From NCBI RefSeq assembly GCF_002870125.1, contig NZ_PNEO01000003.1:1-64000 (forward strand): a stretch of DNA of 64,000 bases. Direction: 5' to 3'. Made by a program: the position numbers and the translations under genes. A model generated the notes under the pieces. It worked only from the letters and a program-made list of their open reading frames with translations, did not search any database and was not told the DNA's origin. Numbering within the stretch: position 1 is the stretch's first letter; every line of letters starts with the position of its first letter. The stretch is from Burkholderia sp. WAC0059 (GTDB taxonomy: Bacteria > Pseudomonadota > Gammaproteobacteria > Burkholderiales > Burkholderiaceae). Positions 20,893 through 29,479 of this stretch are shown piece after piece.

Positions 20893-21058
20893 GCGACGCG
20901 TTGCGGTACCTTTCGAACGCGCGGCGTCCCGAGCGGGCATCGCGCGTTTTGGCGTTTTTCTTCGCGTGTCCGGATCGAACCCGGATCGAGTCCGTCCCGG
21001 GCCGTTCCGGGCGCGCGCCTTGCTTGTCCCCCGCAATAACAAACCCAACGGAGACTCC

Positions 21059-22648
21059 ATGAAGCGAAGGCAGTTCGTCGCGGGCCTGTCCGCAGCGGGC
21101 ATCGGTTTGCCCGTCAGCGCGGCTTTTGCCGCAAACAACGCGAACCCGGCGGCCAGCGCCGCCTCCGCGCCCGGCGCGGCGCCGGCGGCCGTTGGCGCTT
21201 CGGGTGCCTCCGGTGCTTCCGGCACGGCCGCCGCGCAGGCCGACGTGACCGCGAACGTCGCCGACTTCGTCGTGCGCACGACCTACGACGATCTGCCGGC
21301 CGACCTGATCGCGCTCGGCAAGAAGTCGATTCTCGACGCACTGGGCCTCTCGCTCGCGGGCGCCACGCGCGAAGAGAGCGGGGCGATCGTGCATCGCTAT
21401 CTGCGCTCGCTCGGCCTCGGCCGCGCCGAGGCGGGCGTGAGCACGGCGAGCGTCTTCGGCACGCAACTGCGCGTGCCGCCGCGTTTCGCGGCGTTCGCCA
21501 ACGGCGTGGCGATCCACGCCGACGACTTCGACGACACCCAGCTCGCCGTCAATCCGACGCGCGTCTACGGGCTGCTCACGCATCCGAGCGTAACGGCGCT
21601 GCCGGCGTCGCTTGCGCTGGCGGAGACGCAGCGCCGCTCGGGCCGCGACTTCATGCTGGCCTATCACCTCGGCGTCGAGGTCGAGACGAAAATCGCCGAA
21701 GCGATCGCGCCGCGCCATTACGAGGACGGTTTTCACTCGACGGGCACTTGCGGCGTGTTCGGCTCGGCCGTCGGCACTTCGAAGCTGCGCGGTTTCGACG
21801 CGCAGCGCGTGCGCGAGGCGCTGGGGCTCGCGGCCGCGCAGTCGAGCGGCCTGCGCGAGAACTTCGGGACCATGACCAAGCCGTTCCAGGCGGGCCACGC
21901 GTCCGAGGGCGGGGTCGTGGCGAGCGACCTCGTCGCGCTGGGCTGGACGGCCGCCGACAACATTCTCGAGGCGAAGCGCGGCTTCTTCCATGCGGAGGGC
22001 GGCGGCTTCGATCCGGCCGTGATGGAGCGGCTCGGCGCGCCATGGACGTTCATCTCGCCGGGCGTGTCGATCAAGCCGTTTCCGTCCGGCTCGCTGACGC
22101 ATCCGGGCATGACGTTGCTGCAGCAAATGATCCGCGCCAATCACGTGCGCGCGGAGGACGTCGAGCAGTTGCGCGTCGGCGCGAGCCAGCAGACGCTCAA
22201 CACGCTGATCCACCATCACCCGACGACGGGGCTCGAAGGCAAGTTCAGCATGGAGTTCTGCACGGCGATTCTGCTCGTCACGGGCGGCGAGGCGTCGCTC
22301 GGCGACTTCCAGGACGACGTCGTGCGCCGTCCCGACGTGCAGGCGATGATCCGCCGCGTGGACTTCTACAACAGCCCGGCGGCCGACGCGGCGGGGCTCG
22401 ACAAGATGCGGACCATCATCGACCTGCGCTTGAAGGACGGGCGCACGCTTTCGGGGCAGATCGACTACGGCAAGGGCAGCCCGCAGGACCCGGCGAGCTT
22501 CGACGACGTGGTCGACAAGTTCGAGGGGTGCGCGCGCTACGCGGGGTTCCCGGCGGCGAAGGCCGCGCGCATCATCGCGACGGTGCGCGACCTGGAGAAG
22601 CTCGACGACGTGGGCGTGCTGACGGGGTTGTTGCGCGGCGCGGCGTAG
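21059..22648 (+). CDS. MmgE/PrpD-family protein with Tat-type signal peptide
   Basis: The 529-residue protein starts MKRRQFVAGLSAAGIGLPVS, a twin-arginine type export signal with cleavage near AAFA. An Ala/Ser/Gly-rich linker to about residue 60 and a full MmgE/PrpD domain follow (DLIALGKKSILDALGLSLAG; HADDFDDTQL with the active-site His-Asp region; KPFPSGSLTHPGM). Family members are cytoplasmic 2-methylcitrate dehydratases, cis-aconitate decarboxylases and iminodisuccinate epimerases, so an exported copy is unusual. GGAG six bases before the ATG at 21059 fixes the start. It is the third gene after the malate/tartrate dehydrogenase and permease, suggesting action on a dehydratable or epimerisable hydroxy-acid outside the cytoplasm. 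That role is inferred. Confidence 0.85.
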   Translation: MKRRQFVAGLSAAGIGLPVSAAFAANNANPAASAASAPGAAPAAVGASGASGASGTAAAQADVTANVADFVVRTTYDDLPADLIALGKKSILDALGLSLAGATREESGAIVHRYLRSLGLGRAEAGVSTASVFGTQLRVPPRFAAFANGVAIHADDFDDTQLAVNPTRVYGLLTHPSVTALPASLALAETQRRSGRDFMLAYHLGVEVETKIAEAIAPRHYEDGFHSTGTCGVFGSAVGTSKLRGFDAQRVREALGLAAAQSSGLRENFGTMTKPFQAGHASEGGVVASDLVALGWTAADNILEAKRGFFHAEGGGFDPAVMERLGAPWTFISPGVSIKPFPSGSLTHPGMTLLQQMIRANHVRAEDVEQLRVGASQQTLNTLIHHHPTTGLEGKFSMEFCTAILLVTGGEASLGDFQDDVVRRPDVQAMIRRVDFYNSPAADAAGLDKMRTIIDLRLKDGRTLSGQIDYGKGSPQDPASFDDVVDKFEGCARYAGFPAAKAARIIATVRDLEKLDDVGVLTGLLRGAA

Positions 22649-22686
22649 AGCCGATCCGCCCGGGGCGGGCGCGCGGGCCGGCGTCG

Positions 22687-23613
22687 TCAAGCCGTCTCGG
22701 CTTCGCCCTCGGTCTGCGCGAGACGGCCCTCGGCGCTCAGCAGTTCGAGAAAGGCGCGCGGCGCGGCGTCGAGCAGGCCGTCCTGCGCGTCCTGCGGCGT
22801 GTGGGCGACCACGAGTTCCCAGCAGATCTCGGCGTCGCCGATCGGCACGAGGGCCAGCTCCCGGCGCCGCGCCTGCGCGATGGTCTGCGGCGCGAACGCG
22901 ATGCCGAGGCCGCGCACGACGAGCTCGAGCAGCGTCAGCAGGTCGCTGACCTCGAACGCGACGCGGCGTTCGAGCCCGATCGCGCTGAAGGCCTGGTCCA
23001 CGAGCTTGCGCGTGCCGAAGGCCGGCTCGAAATCCACGAACCGTTCGCCGGCGATGTCGGCGAGCCGGACCTGCTTGCGCCCCGCCAACCGGTGGCCGGG
23101 CGGGCAGATCAGCACGAGATTCTCGCAGGTGATCGTCGTGGTCGAGAGCTCGGCCGGCGGATCGGTGATGGGCAGGATGGCCAGGTCCAGCTCGCGCGAG
23201 CGGACCTTCTCGACGAGATGCGGCGCGCTGCCCTGCAGCAGGCGGACCTCGATGTCGGGGTAGCGCGCGTGAAAGGCGGCGAGCAGGGCGGGCAGGTCGA
23301 GGAAGGCCGGCAGGCTCTGCACCGTGCCGATGCCGAGTTTGCCGCGCTTGAGGCCCGTCGTCTCGGTGACGGCCTCGCGCCCCTGGCGGATGACGTCGAG
23401 CGCGACGCGGGCCTTTTCCAGAAAGGCCTCGCCGGCGGCCGTCAGCGTGACCTGGCGCGTCGTTCTCACGAACAGCCGCGCATCGAGTTCCGCCTCGAGC
23501 TGCCGGATTGAGGTCGAGAGCGCTGACTGCACGATGTTCACGCGCGCGGCCGCGCGCGTGAAGCTGCCTTCTTCAGCGACGGCGACAAAGTGTCTCAGTT
23601 GCCTGACTTCCAT
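22687..23613 (-). CDS. LysR-family regulator divergent from an aldo/keto reductase
   Basis: The 308-residue product starts MEVRQLRHFVAVAEEGSFTR, the canonical LysR N-terminus (winged helix residues 3-60), followed by a typical effector domain. The start at 23613 matches family length; in-frame ATGs upstream would add up to 40 residues through the divergent promoter, and no ribosome binding site clearly decides. It is divergent from the aldo/keto reductase gene at 23866 across 252 bases that hold two inverted repeats. It probably senses a small molecule linked to that reductase. Confidence 0.85.
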   Translation of the reverse strand: MEVRQLRHFVAVAEEGSFTRAAARVNIVQSALSTSIRQLEAELDARLFVRTTRQVTLTAAGEAFLEKARVALDVIRQGREAVTETTGLKRGKLGIGTVQSLPAFLDLPALLAAFHARYPDIEVRLLQGSAPHLVEKVRSRELDLAILPITDPPAELSTTTITCENLVLICPPGHRLAGRKQVRLADIAGERFVDFEPAFGTRKLVDQAFSAIGLERRVAFEVSDLLTLLELVVRGLGIAFAPQTIAQARRRELALVPIGDAEICWELVVAHTPQDAQDGLLDAAPRAFLELLSAEGRLAQTEGEAETA

Positions 23614-23673
23614 GGGACGGGTCCAGTGCTGCGGCTCAGTGCTGTAGATCGATTGATCTATTTTAGACATAAA

Positions 23674-23720
23674 AGGCATCTGTACATTCAACTTTACCGA
23701 TGCCTGTGCGGGTTGCACAG
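23674..23720. promoter_or_regulatory. two inverted repeats in the LysR/aldo-keto reductase divergent region
   Basis: CTGTGC-N5-GCACAG (23704-23720) is perfect and obeys T-N11-A. AGGCATC (23674-23680) with GATGCCT (23699-23705) forms a wider seven-base inverted repeat that touches it. Both are candidate binding sites for the LysR protein encoded on the minus strand. Confidence 0.5.
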
Positions 23721-23865
23721 TAACGGTATTCAATAATCTTTGGGTGGCTGCGTCCCCGGACCGCGGCCCGTCGTGGCATGCGTGGCCGTTTTGCGACTGC
23801 GCATGCCGCTTGCGGGAAGCGCGTGGGCGTCAGTCGTTTTTTCCTCCTTTTTGAAGAAGACGCAC

Positions 23866-24858
23866 ATGGAACAGATCGGAATTGGCTCTTCGGGCATCAA
23901 GACCTCGCGTATCGGGCTCGGCACCTGGGCGATCGGCGGCTGGATGTGGGGCGGCGCGGACGAGAAGCAGGCGATCGACACGATTCGCTCGGCTGTCGAG
24001 CGCGGCGTCACGCTGATCGACACGGCGCCCGTCTACGGCTTCGGCCGCTCGGAAGAGATCGTCGGCAAGGCCCTCAAGGAAGGCGGCCTGCGCGACAAGG
24101 CGCAGATCGCGACCAAGGCGGGGCTCTACTGGACGGACGGCAAGGTGTTCCGCGACTCGCGGCCCGCGCGCCTGCGCACCGAGGTCGAGGATTCGCTGCG
24201 GCGCCTCCAGACCGACGTCATCGACGTCTATCAGATCCACTGGCCCGACCTCGAAACGTCGTTCGAGGAAACGGCGCGCGTGCTCGAGGATCTGCGCAAC
24301 GCCGGCAAGATCCGCTCGATCGGCGTGAGCAACTTCTCGCCGGCGCAGATGGACGCGTTCCGCTCGGCGGCGCGTCTCGACGCGGTGCAGCCGCCGTACA
24401 ACCTGTTCGAACGCGAGATCGAGGCCGACGTGCTGCCGTACTCGGACCGCACGGGCCTGACGGTGCTCAGCTACGGCGCGATCTGCCGCGGTCTGCTTTC
24501 GGGCAAGATCGACGAGAAGACGACCTGGCAGGGCGACGATCTGCGCAAGATCGATCCGAAGTTCTCGGGCTCGCGCTTCGCCGAGTATCTGGCGGCCGTC
24601 CGGGCGCTGGACGCGCTGGCGAAGGAGCGCTTCGGCAAGTCCGTGCTCGCGCTCGCCGTGCGCTGGGTGCTCGACAAGGGGCCGACCGTCGCGCTGTGGG
24701 GCGCGCGCCGTCCGGACCAGCTCGACGGCGTGGAAGACGTCTTCGGCTGGAAGCTCGACGAGCAGACGATGAAGGACATCGACGACATCCTCAACAAGCA
24801 CATCAGTTCGCCGATCGCGCCGACCTACATGGCGCCGCCCGACAGGCGTCCTGCCTGA
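23866..24858 (+). CDS. aldo/keto reductase
   Basis: The 330-residue product is a TIM-barrel NADPH-dependent oxidoreductase. It has the catalytic Asp-Tyr pair in LIDTAPVYGFGRSEEIVGKA, Lys in IATKAGLYW and His in VYQIHWPDLETSF. The NADP-binding ending KGPTVALWGARRPDQLDGVE matches the IolS/YajO-like branch. These enzymes reduce aldehydes or sugar-derived carbonyls in the cytoplasm. The gene stands alone, divergent from a LysR gene, and is followed by a strong bidirectional terminator. The true substrate is not deducible. Confidence 0.9.
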   Translation: MEQIGIGSSGIKTSRIGLGTWAIGGWMWGGADEKQAIDTIRSAVERGVTLIDTAPVYGFGRSEEIVGKALKEGGLRDKAQIATKAGLYWTDGKVFRDSRPARLRTEVEDSLRRLQTDVIDVYQIHWPDLETSFEETARVLEDLRNAGKIRSIGVSNFSPAQMDAFRSAARLDAVQPPYNLFEREIEADVLPYSDRTGLTVLSYGAICRGLLSGKIDEKTTWQGDDLRKIDPKFSGSRFAEYLAAVRALDALAKERFGKSVLALAVRWVLDKGPTVALWGARRPDQLDGVEDVFGWKLDEQTMKDIDDILNKHISSPIAPTYMAPPDRRPA

Positions 24859-24922
24859 TGGCGTGACGGTTGCGCGGGCGGCCGCGAGGTTGCCCGCGCA
24901 TCCTGTGTGCGCATCGGGAAAG

Positions 24923-24961
24923 AAAACGGCGGGCTGCACCTTCGTGCAGCCCGCCGTTTTT
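24923..24961. terminator. strong bidirectional intrinsic terminator
   Basis: A 17-bp perfect stem (AAAACGGCGGGCTGCAC at 24923-24939 with its complement at 24944-24960) closes a CTTC loop, with T-runs on both strands. It ends the aldo/keto reductase transcript and can also stop leftward transcription from the symporter operon. Confidence 0.93.
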
Positions 24962-25000
24962 CATGCGTGGATACGACTTTTCCTGAGCCGCAGAAAGAGA

Positions 25001-25023
25001 AAGGGCCGTCCGCGCCGGCCCTT
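25001..25023 (-). terminator. terminator after the symporter gene
   Basis: AAGGGCCG (25001-25008) pairs with CGGCCCTT (25016-25023). On the minus strand it follows the mctP-like stop by 28 bases and is followed by a T-rich run (CTTTCTCTTTCT). Confidence 0.75.
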
Positions 25024-25051
25024 CCGTCCTGTCTGCGTCGTCAGGCAGGCA

Positions 25052-26536
25052 TCAGGCCGTGGCCACGCGGCGCACCGGCGCCACGACCGACACGACGACC
25101 GTGACGACGATGTTGACGACGAGCGCGATGAGGCCGATGTAGAGCGGCCAGGTCTGCGTGCCGACGTGCAGCGCGTACACGGGCTTGAGGCCCTGCGAGA
25201 TCGCGAGCCCCGTACCGATGACGATGCCGGCCAGCCAGCCGAGGAACAGCCCCGGCGTGCTCAGGCGGCGCGTGTAGAGCGAGAACACGACGGCCGGGAA
25301 GATCTGCAGGATCCACACGCCGCCGAGCAACTGCAGGTCGATCGCGTACTGCGTCGGCAGGAACACGATGAAGAGCAGCGCGCCGAACTTCACGAGCAGC
25401 GAGACGAGCTTGGCGGTCGAGCCTTCGGCCTGGGGCGTCATGTTCGGCGAAACCAGCGGACGCCACAGATTGCGCGTGAACAGGTTGGCCGAGCCGATCG
25501 ACATGATCGCCGCCGGCACCAGCGCGCTGATCGCGATGGCCGCGGCCGCGAAGCCGACGAACCAGGGCGAGAACAGCGTGTTGAACAGCGCCGGCACGAC
25601 GTCGGTGGGCGACTTCACGTGGATGCCGGCCGCGATCGCCATGTAGCCGAGCAGCGCGATGAGCCCGAGCAGCAGCGTGTAGGCGGGCAGGAAGATGGCG
25701 TTCTTGCGCACCGTGCCGGCCGAGGACGACGCCAGCACGCCCGTCATCGTGTGCGGATACATGAACGCGGCGAGCGCCGAGCCGAGCGCGAGCGACGCGT
25801 AGGCCGTGAACTGCGACGGCTTCAGCAGGATGCCGGTCGGGCCGCCCTTCGCCTTGAAGTACTGATCGGCCGCGTCGAACACGTGGCCGTAACCGCCGAG
25901 CTTGACCGGAATCAGCCACACCGCAGCGATCACGACGATGTAGATCATGATGTCCTTCACGAACGCGATCATCGCCGGCGCGCGCAGGCCGCTCGTGTAG
26001 GTGTACACGGCGAGAATCACGAACGCGATGACGAGCGGCATTTCGCCCGAGATGCCGAGCCCCTTGATGACGACCTGCATGCCCACGAGCTGCAGCGCGA
26101 TGTAGGGCATCGTGGCGATGATGCCGGTCAGTGCGATGGCGGCCGGGAACCACTTGCCGCCGTATTCGCCCTGGACGTAATCGGCGGCCGTGATGTGCTG
26201 CTTGTCGTGCGCGACTTTCCAGAGCTTCGGCATGACCGCGAACACGAACGGATAGACGATGATCGTGTAGGGCAGCGCGAAGAAGCCGTAGGCGCCGACG
26301 GCGTAGACGAGGGCCGGCACGGCGATCACCGTGTAGGCCGTGTAGAAGTCGCCGCCGACGAGGAACCAGGCGATGAACACGCCGAACTGCCGGCCGCCGA
26401 GACCCCACTCGTGCAACTGGCTCAGGTCGCCGCGCTTCCAGCGCGCGGCGAGAAAGCCGAGCACGGTCACGAGGGCGAAGAATACGATGAAGACGGTCAT
26501 GGAGACCGGATTGACGGCCTGCTGGATATCGTTCAT
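25052..26536 (-). CDS. mctP: sodium:solute symporter, MctP-like monocarboxylate permease
   Basis: This is a 494-residue, 13-helix SSS-family transporter. It has WGLGGRQFGVFIAWFLVGGD in the helix 1-2 region and SALVPAAIMSIGSANLFTRN, which carries the conserved Na+-site serines of helix 8. Its close pairing with a DUF3311 protein matches the MctP type, which imports lactate, pyruvate, propionate or alanine; PanF is a more distant alternative. The ATG at 26536 overlaps the stop of the upstream DUF3311 gene (ATGA), indicating translational coupling. A terminator follows. Confidence 0.85.
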   Translation of the reverse strand: MNDIQQAVNPVSMTVFIVFFALVTVLGFLAARWKRGDLSQLHEWGLGGRQFGVFIAWFLVGGDFYTAYTVIAVPALVYAVGAYGFFALPYTIIVYPFVFAVMPKLWKVAHDKQHITAADYVQGEYGGKWFPAAIALTGIIATMPYIALQLVGMQVVIKGLGISGEMPLVIAFVILAVYTYTSGLRAPAMIAFVKDIMIYIVVIAAVWLIPVKLGGYGHVFDAADQYFKAKGGPTGILLKPSQFTAYASLALGSALAAFMYPHTMTGVLASSSAGTVRKNAIFLPAYTLLLGLIALLGYMAIAAGIHVKSPTDVVPALFNTLFSPWFVGFAAAAIAISALVPAAIMSIGSANLFTRNLWRPLVSPNMTPQAEGSTAKLVSLLVKFGALLFIVFLPTQYAIDLQLLGGVWILQIFPAVVFSLYTRRLSTPGLFLGWLAGIVIGTGLAISQGLKPVYALHVGTQTWPLYIGLIALVVNIVVTVVVSVVAPVRRVATA

Positions 26537-26730
26537 TTGATGCCCCGGTACACGACGTAGATCAGCAGCGACGTGAGCGGAACCCACAGAAACTGATACC
26601 AGTAGAAGAACGGAAAGCCCGCCAGCGACGGACGCGCATCGTTATAGAACGGTAGCCACAACAGTGCGACATACGGGATCAAAAGGACCAGCCACAGCCA
26701 GGAGCGGCCGGCCTGTTCGGTGGACTCCAT
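26533..26730 (-). CDS. DUF3311 small membrane partner of the symporter
   Basis: The 65-residue protein has two hydrophobic helices (WLWLVLLIPYVALLWLPF and FLWVPLTSLLIYVVY) and ends RGIK. DUF3311 proteins are constantly found immediately upstream of MctP-like symporters and are probably a small subunit, though their role is not settled. GGAG six bases before the ATG at 26730 decides the start, and the four-base overlap with the symporter start suggests equal expression. Confidence 0.88.
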   Translation of the reverse strand: MESTEQAGRSWLWLVLLIPYVALLWLPFYNDARPSLAGFPFFYWYQFLWVPLTSLLIYVVYRGIK

Positions 26731-27082
26731 GAATACTCCGTTAGTTGTTGGACAAAGCACGACGTCTCTCGGGCCACTGGTCGCGGGCAGTCGCCTAGGA
26801 AACGCCAGCACGGATTATCGGGGAAATTGGACCGAACTGCTTGGTATTTACGGGGAGATCGATGCTGAAAATGCTGGGCTGGCTGATGTAGAGCGCATTT
26901 TCGGCGAAATTACCGCAAGATGAATGCCATCCTTGCAATTTCGTTTGGTTGGGTAGGGGAAATCCCTTAGGGATGTCGGATGGGCCGAAACGTAGCGAGG
27001 GAGGAGGGACGGCTGCGCGCGCCAACAGGCTCGCGAGAAAAGTGCGACGGGCGCCTCTGGTCGGTGCCCGCAGGAAGAAGGC
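26731..27082. other. promoter region of the symporter operon
   Basis: No gene is seen. Part of this stretch (26800-26960) is notably AT-richer than its surroundings and should hold the leftward promoter. A perfect palindrome ATCCCT-T-AGGGAT lies at 26962-26974 and could be an operator. Confidence 0.5.
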
Positions 27083-27111
27083 AAGGGCGCGGGCGAAACG
27101 CCCGCGCCCTT
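27083..27111 (-). terminator. terminator after the bamA-like gene
   Basis: A 13-bp perfect stem (AAGGGCGCGGGCG with CGCCCGCGCCCTT) around AAA begins eight bases after the stop codon on the minus strand and is followed by a pyrimidine-rich run. Confidence 0.85.
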
Positions 27112-27118
27112 GCTTGCG

Positions 27119-29434
27119 TCAGAACGACGTACCGATCTGGAACTGGAACTTCTGGTACTGGTCGCCCGCGTGCTTGACGATAGGCAGGCCGAAGTCGAGC
27201 TTGAGCGGGCCGATCGGCGAGATCCATTCGAGACCCGCGCCGTAGCTGTAGCGCAAGCCGTTCGCGCCGATGCTGTCGCCTTCGTCGCCCCAGACGTTAC
27301 CGCCGTCGATGAACGTGAAGACGCGCAGCGTGCGGTCGTAGCCCGTGCCCGGCAGCGGGAACGTGAGTTCGATATTGCCGACGAGCAGCTTCGAACCGCC
27401 GATCGGGTCGTTCGTCGAGGTGTCGCGCGGGCCGAGCGAGCCGGGCTCGTAGCCGCGCACCGTGCCGATACCGCCCGCGAAGTAGTTCTTGAAGATCGGG
27501 AACGGCTTGCCGCCGAGGCCGTTGCCGTAGCCGCCCTGGAAGTTCAGGCCGAGCACGAAGCCGCGCGAGAACGAGTAGTAGTACTGGCTCTGGACGTCGG
27601 CCTTGTAGTACTGGGCCGCGCCGATCGGCGTGCCGTATTCGGCGTTGGCCGACGCGAGATAGCCGCGGCTCGGCACGAGCGCGCTGTCGCGATTGTCGCG
27701 CGACCAGCCGACCGTGATCGGCACGGTGTTCGACACGCGGCCGAAGTCGTTCACGTAGTCGATGTAGGTCTGCGGCGTCGTGGCGTCGATGTCGAGGCGG
27801 TCCTGCTCGATCCCGGCGCCGAAGTAGACCATGTCCGTTTCCGAGAACGGGATGCCGAACTTCGTGTCGGCGCCGAGCGAGATGATGCGGAAGCTCGTGT
27901 CGGACGTGCTCGAGTAGTACAGCGGCTCGGTGGTCCGGTAGTACGCGTCGGTGATGCGCTTGATGCCGTCGATCGTGAAGTACGGGTCGACCTGCGTGAC
28001 GGTCAGTGTCCGGAACGTCGTCGCGGTGTTCACGTTGACCGACAGGCTCGTGCCCGAGCCGAACACGTTGTCCTGCGACACGCCGGCCGAGATGATCGGC
28101 CCTTCGCCCGAACCGTAGCCGAGGCCCAGCGATACGGAGCCGGTCGGCTTTTCCGTGACCTTCACGTCGACGTCGACCTCGTCGGTCGTGCCTTCCACCG
28201 GCACCGTCGTCACGTTCACGTCGGTGAAGTAGCCGAGGCGGTTGATCCGGTCCTTCGAGAGCGCGAGACGGTTCGAATCGAACCAGGCGCTTTCGAGCTG
28301 GCGCATTTCGCGGCGGATCACCTCGTCGCGGGTGCGCGAGTTGCCTTCGATGTTGACCCGGCGCACGTAGACGCGGCGGCCCGGATCGACCTGCAGCGTG
28401 AGGTCCACGGTGTGGTGCGTCTGGTCGATCTGCGGTTGCGCGTTGACGTTCGCGAACGCGTAGCCGTACTCGCCGAGCTTGTTGACGAGCGCCTTCGTCA
28501 CGTCCTGCAGCTTTTCGGCCGAGAAGCGCTGGCCGGCCTTGATCGTCACGAGCTTCTGCAGCTCGGCCTGGCGGTCGAGCAGGTTGCCGGCGAGATGGAC
28601 GCCCGAAATCGTGTACGGCTCGCCCTCGTGCAGCGTCACCGTCAGGTACATGTCCTGCTTGTCGGGCGACAGCGATACCTGGGTCGAGTCGATGTTGAAC
28701 TCGAGATAGCCGCGGTTCAGGTAGTACGAGCGGATGTTCTGGAGGTCGCCGGTCAGCTTGTCGCGCGAATACAGGTCGTTCTTCGTGTACCACGAGAACC
28801 AGTTCGGCGTGGACAACTGCATCTCGTCGCGCAGCGTGGCGTCGCTGAAGACCTTGTTGCCGATGAAGTTGATCTGGCGGATCTTGGCGCTCGGCCCTTC
28901 GACGACCGAGAACAGCAGGCCGACGCGGTTGCGGTCGATCGGCGTGACGGTCGTCGTCACCTCGGCGGCGTAGTAGCCGCGCGTCAGGTACTGGCGCTTG
29001 AGTTCCTGCTCGGCCTTGTCGACGAGCGACTTGTCGTAATAGCGGCCCTGCGAGAGTCCGACCGAACTCAGTGCCTTCGTCAGCGCGTCATTCTCGAACT
29101 CGTGGATGCCCGCGAAGTCGATCGAGCCGATCGCCGGGCGCTCCGCCACCTGGACGATGACGACGTTGCCCTCGGAGGAAATCTTGACGTCGTTGAAGAA
29201 GCCCGTCGCATAGAGCGCGCGCAGGGCCTGCGATGCCTTGTCGTCGGTGAACGTGTCTCCCTGCTTGATCGGCAGGTATGCGAATACGGTACCGGGCTCG
29301 ATACGCTGCAATCCTTCGATGCGGATGTCTTGAACCACGAAAGGCTCGGCTGCGTTGGCCGAAAGCGCCGGTAAGCCCAGACTGAGGAGAGCCAGCGAGC
29401 GGGCGTAGCGGGCCGTTAAGGTTTGAGCCGTCAT
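27119..29434 (-). CDS. BamA-like outer membrane assembly protein, second copy type
   Basis: The 771-residue protein has a signal peptide (residues 1-28, ending SANA), five POTRA domains (about residues 30-430, opening FVVQDIRIEGLQRIEPGTVF) and a C-terminal 16-strand barrel. The barrel holds the loop 6 signature GIGTVRGYEPGSLGPRD and ends in Phe, as expected for an outer membrane porin-like end (FQFQIGTSF). BamA inserts beta-barrel proteins into the outer membrane. The usual Burkholderia bamA sits among rseP, skp, lpxD and fabZ; here the neighbours are unrelated, so this is probably a paralogue. The start at 29434 gives a normal signal peptide; an ATG at 29479 adds 15 residues. Neither has a good ribosome binding site. 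Confidence 0.88.
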   Translation of the reverse strand: MTAQTLTARYARSLALLSLGLPALSANAAEPFVVQDIRIEGLQRIEPGTVFAYLPIKQGDTFTDDKASQALRALYATGFFNDVKISSEGNVVIVQVAERPAIGSIDFAGIHEFENDALTKALSSVGLSQGRYYDKSLVDKAEQELKRQYLTRGYYAAEVTTTVTPIDRNRVGLLFSVVEGPSAKIRQINFIGNKVFSDATLRDEMQLSTPNWFSWYTKNDLYSRDKLTGDLQNIRSYYLNRGYLEFNIDSTQVSLSPDKQDMYLTVTLHEGEPYTISGVHLAGNLLDRQAELQKLVTIKAGQRFSAEKLQDVTKALVNKLGEYGYAFANVNAQPQIDQTHHTVDLTLQVDPGRRVYVRRVNIEGNSRTRDEVIRREMRQLESAWFDSNRLALSKDRINRLGYFTDVNVTTVPVEGTTDEVDVDVKVTEKPTGSVSLGLGYGSGEGPIISAGVSQDNVFGSGTSLSVNVNTATTFRTLTVTQVDPYFTIDGIKRITDAYYRTTEPLYYSSTSDTSFRIISLGADTKFGIPFSETDMVYFGAGIEQDRLDIDATTPQTYIDYVNDFGRVSNTVPITVGWSRDNRDSALVPSRGYLASANAEYGTPIGAAQYYKADVQSQYYYSFSRGFVLGLNFQGGYGNGLGGKPFPIFKNYFAGGIGTVRGYEPGSLGPRDTSTNDPIGGSKLLVGNIELTFPLPGTGYDRTLRVFTFIDGGNVWGDEGDSIGANGLRYSYGAGLEWISPIGPLKLDFGLPIVKHAGDQYQKFQFQIGTSF

Positions 29435-29479
29435 GCAGGAAGAAAGGAAAGGTAGAGCACACGAAAACCGCAGCCGCAT

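Noticed and set aside
18181-22690. Very long minus-strand frames opposite the dmlA, MFS and MmgE/PrpD genes
   Set aside because: Composition is dominated by Arg, Glu and His as in typical reverse-complement frames, while the plus strand encodes three well-recognised families.
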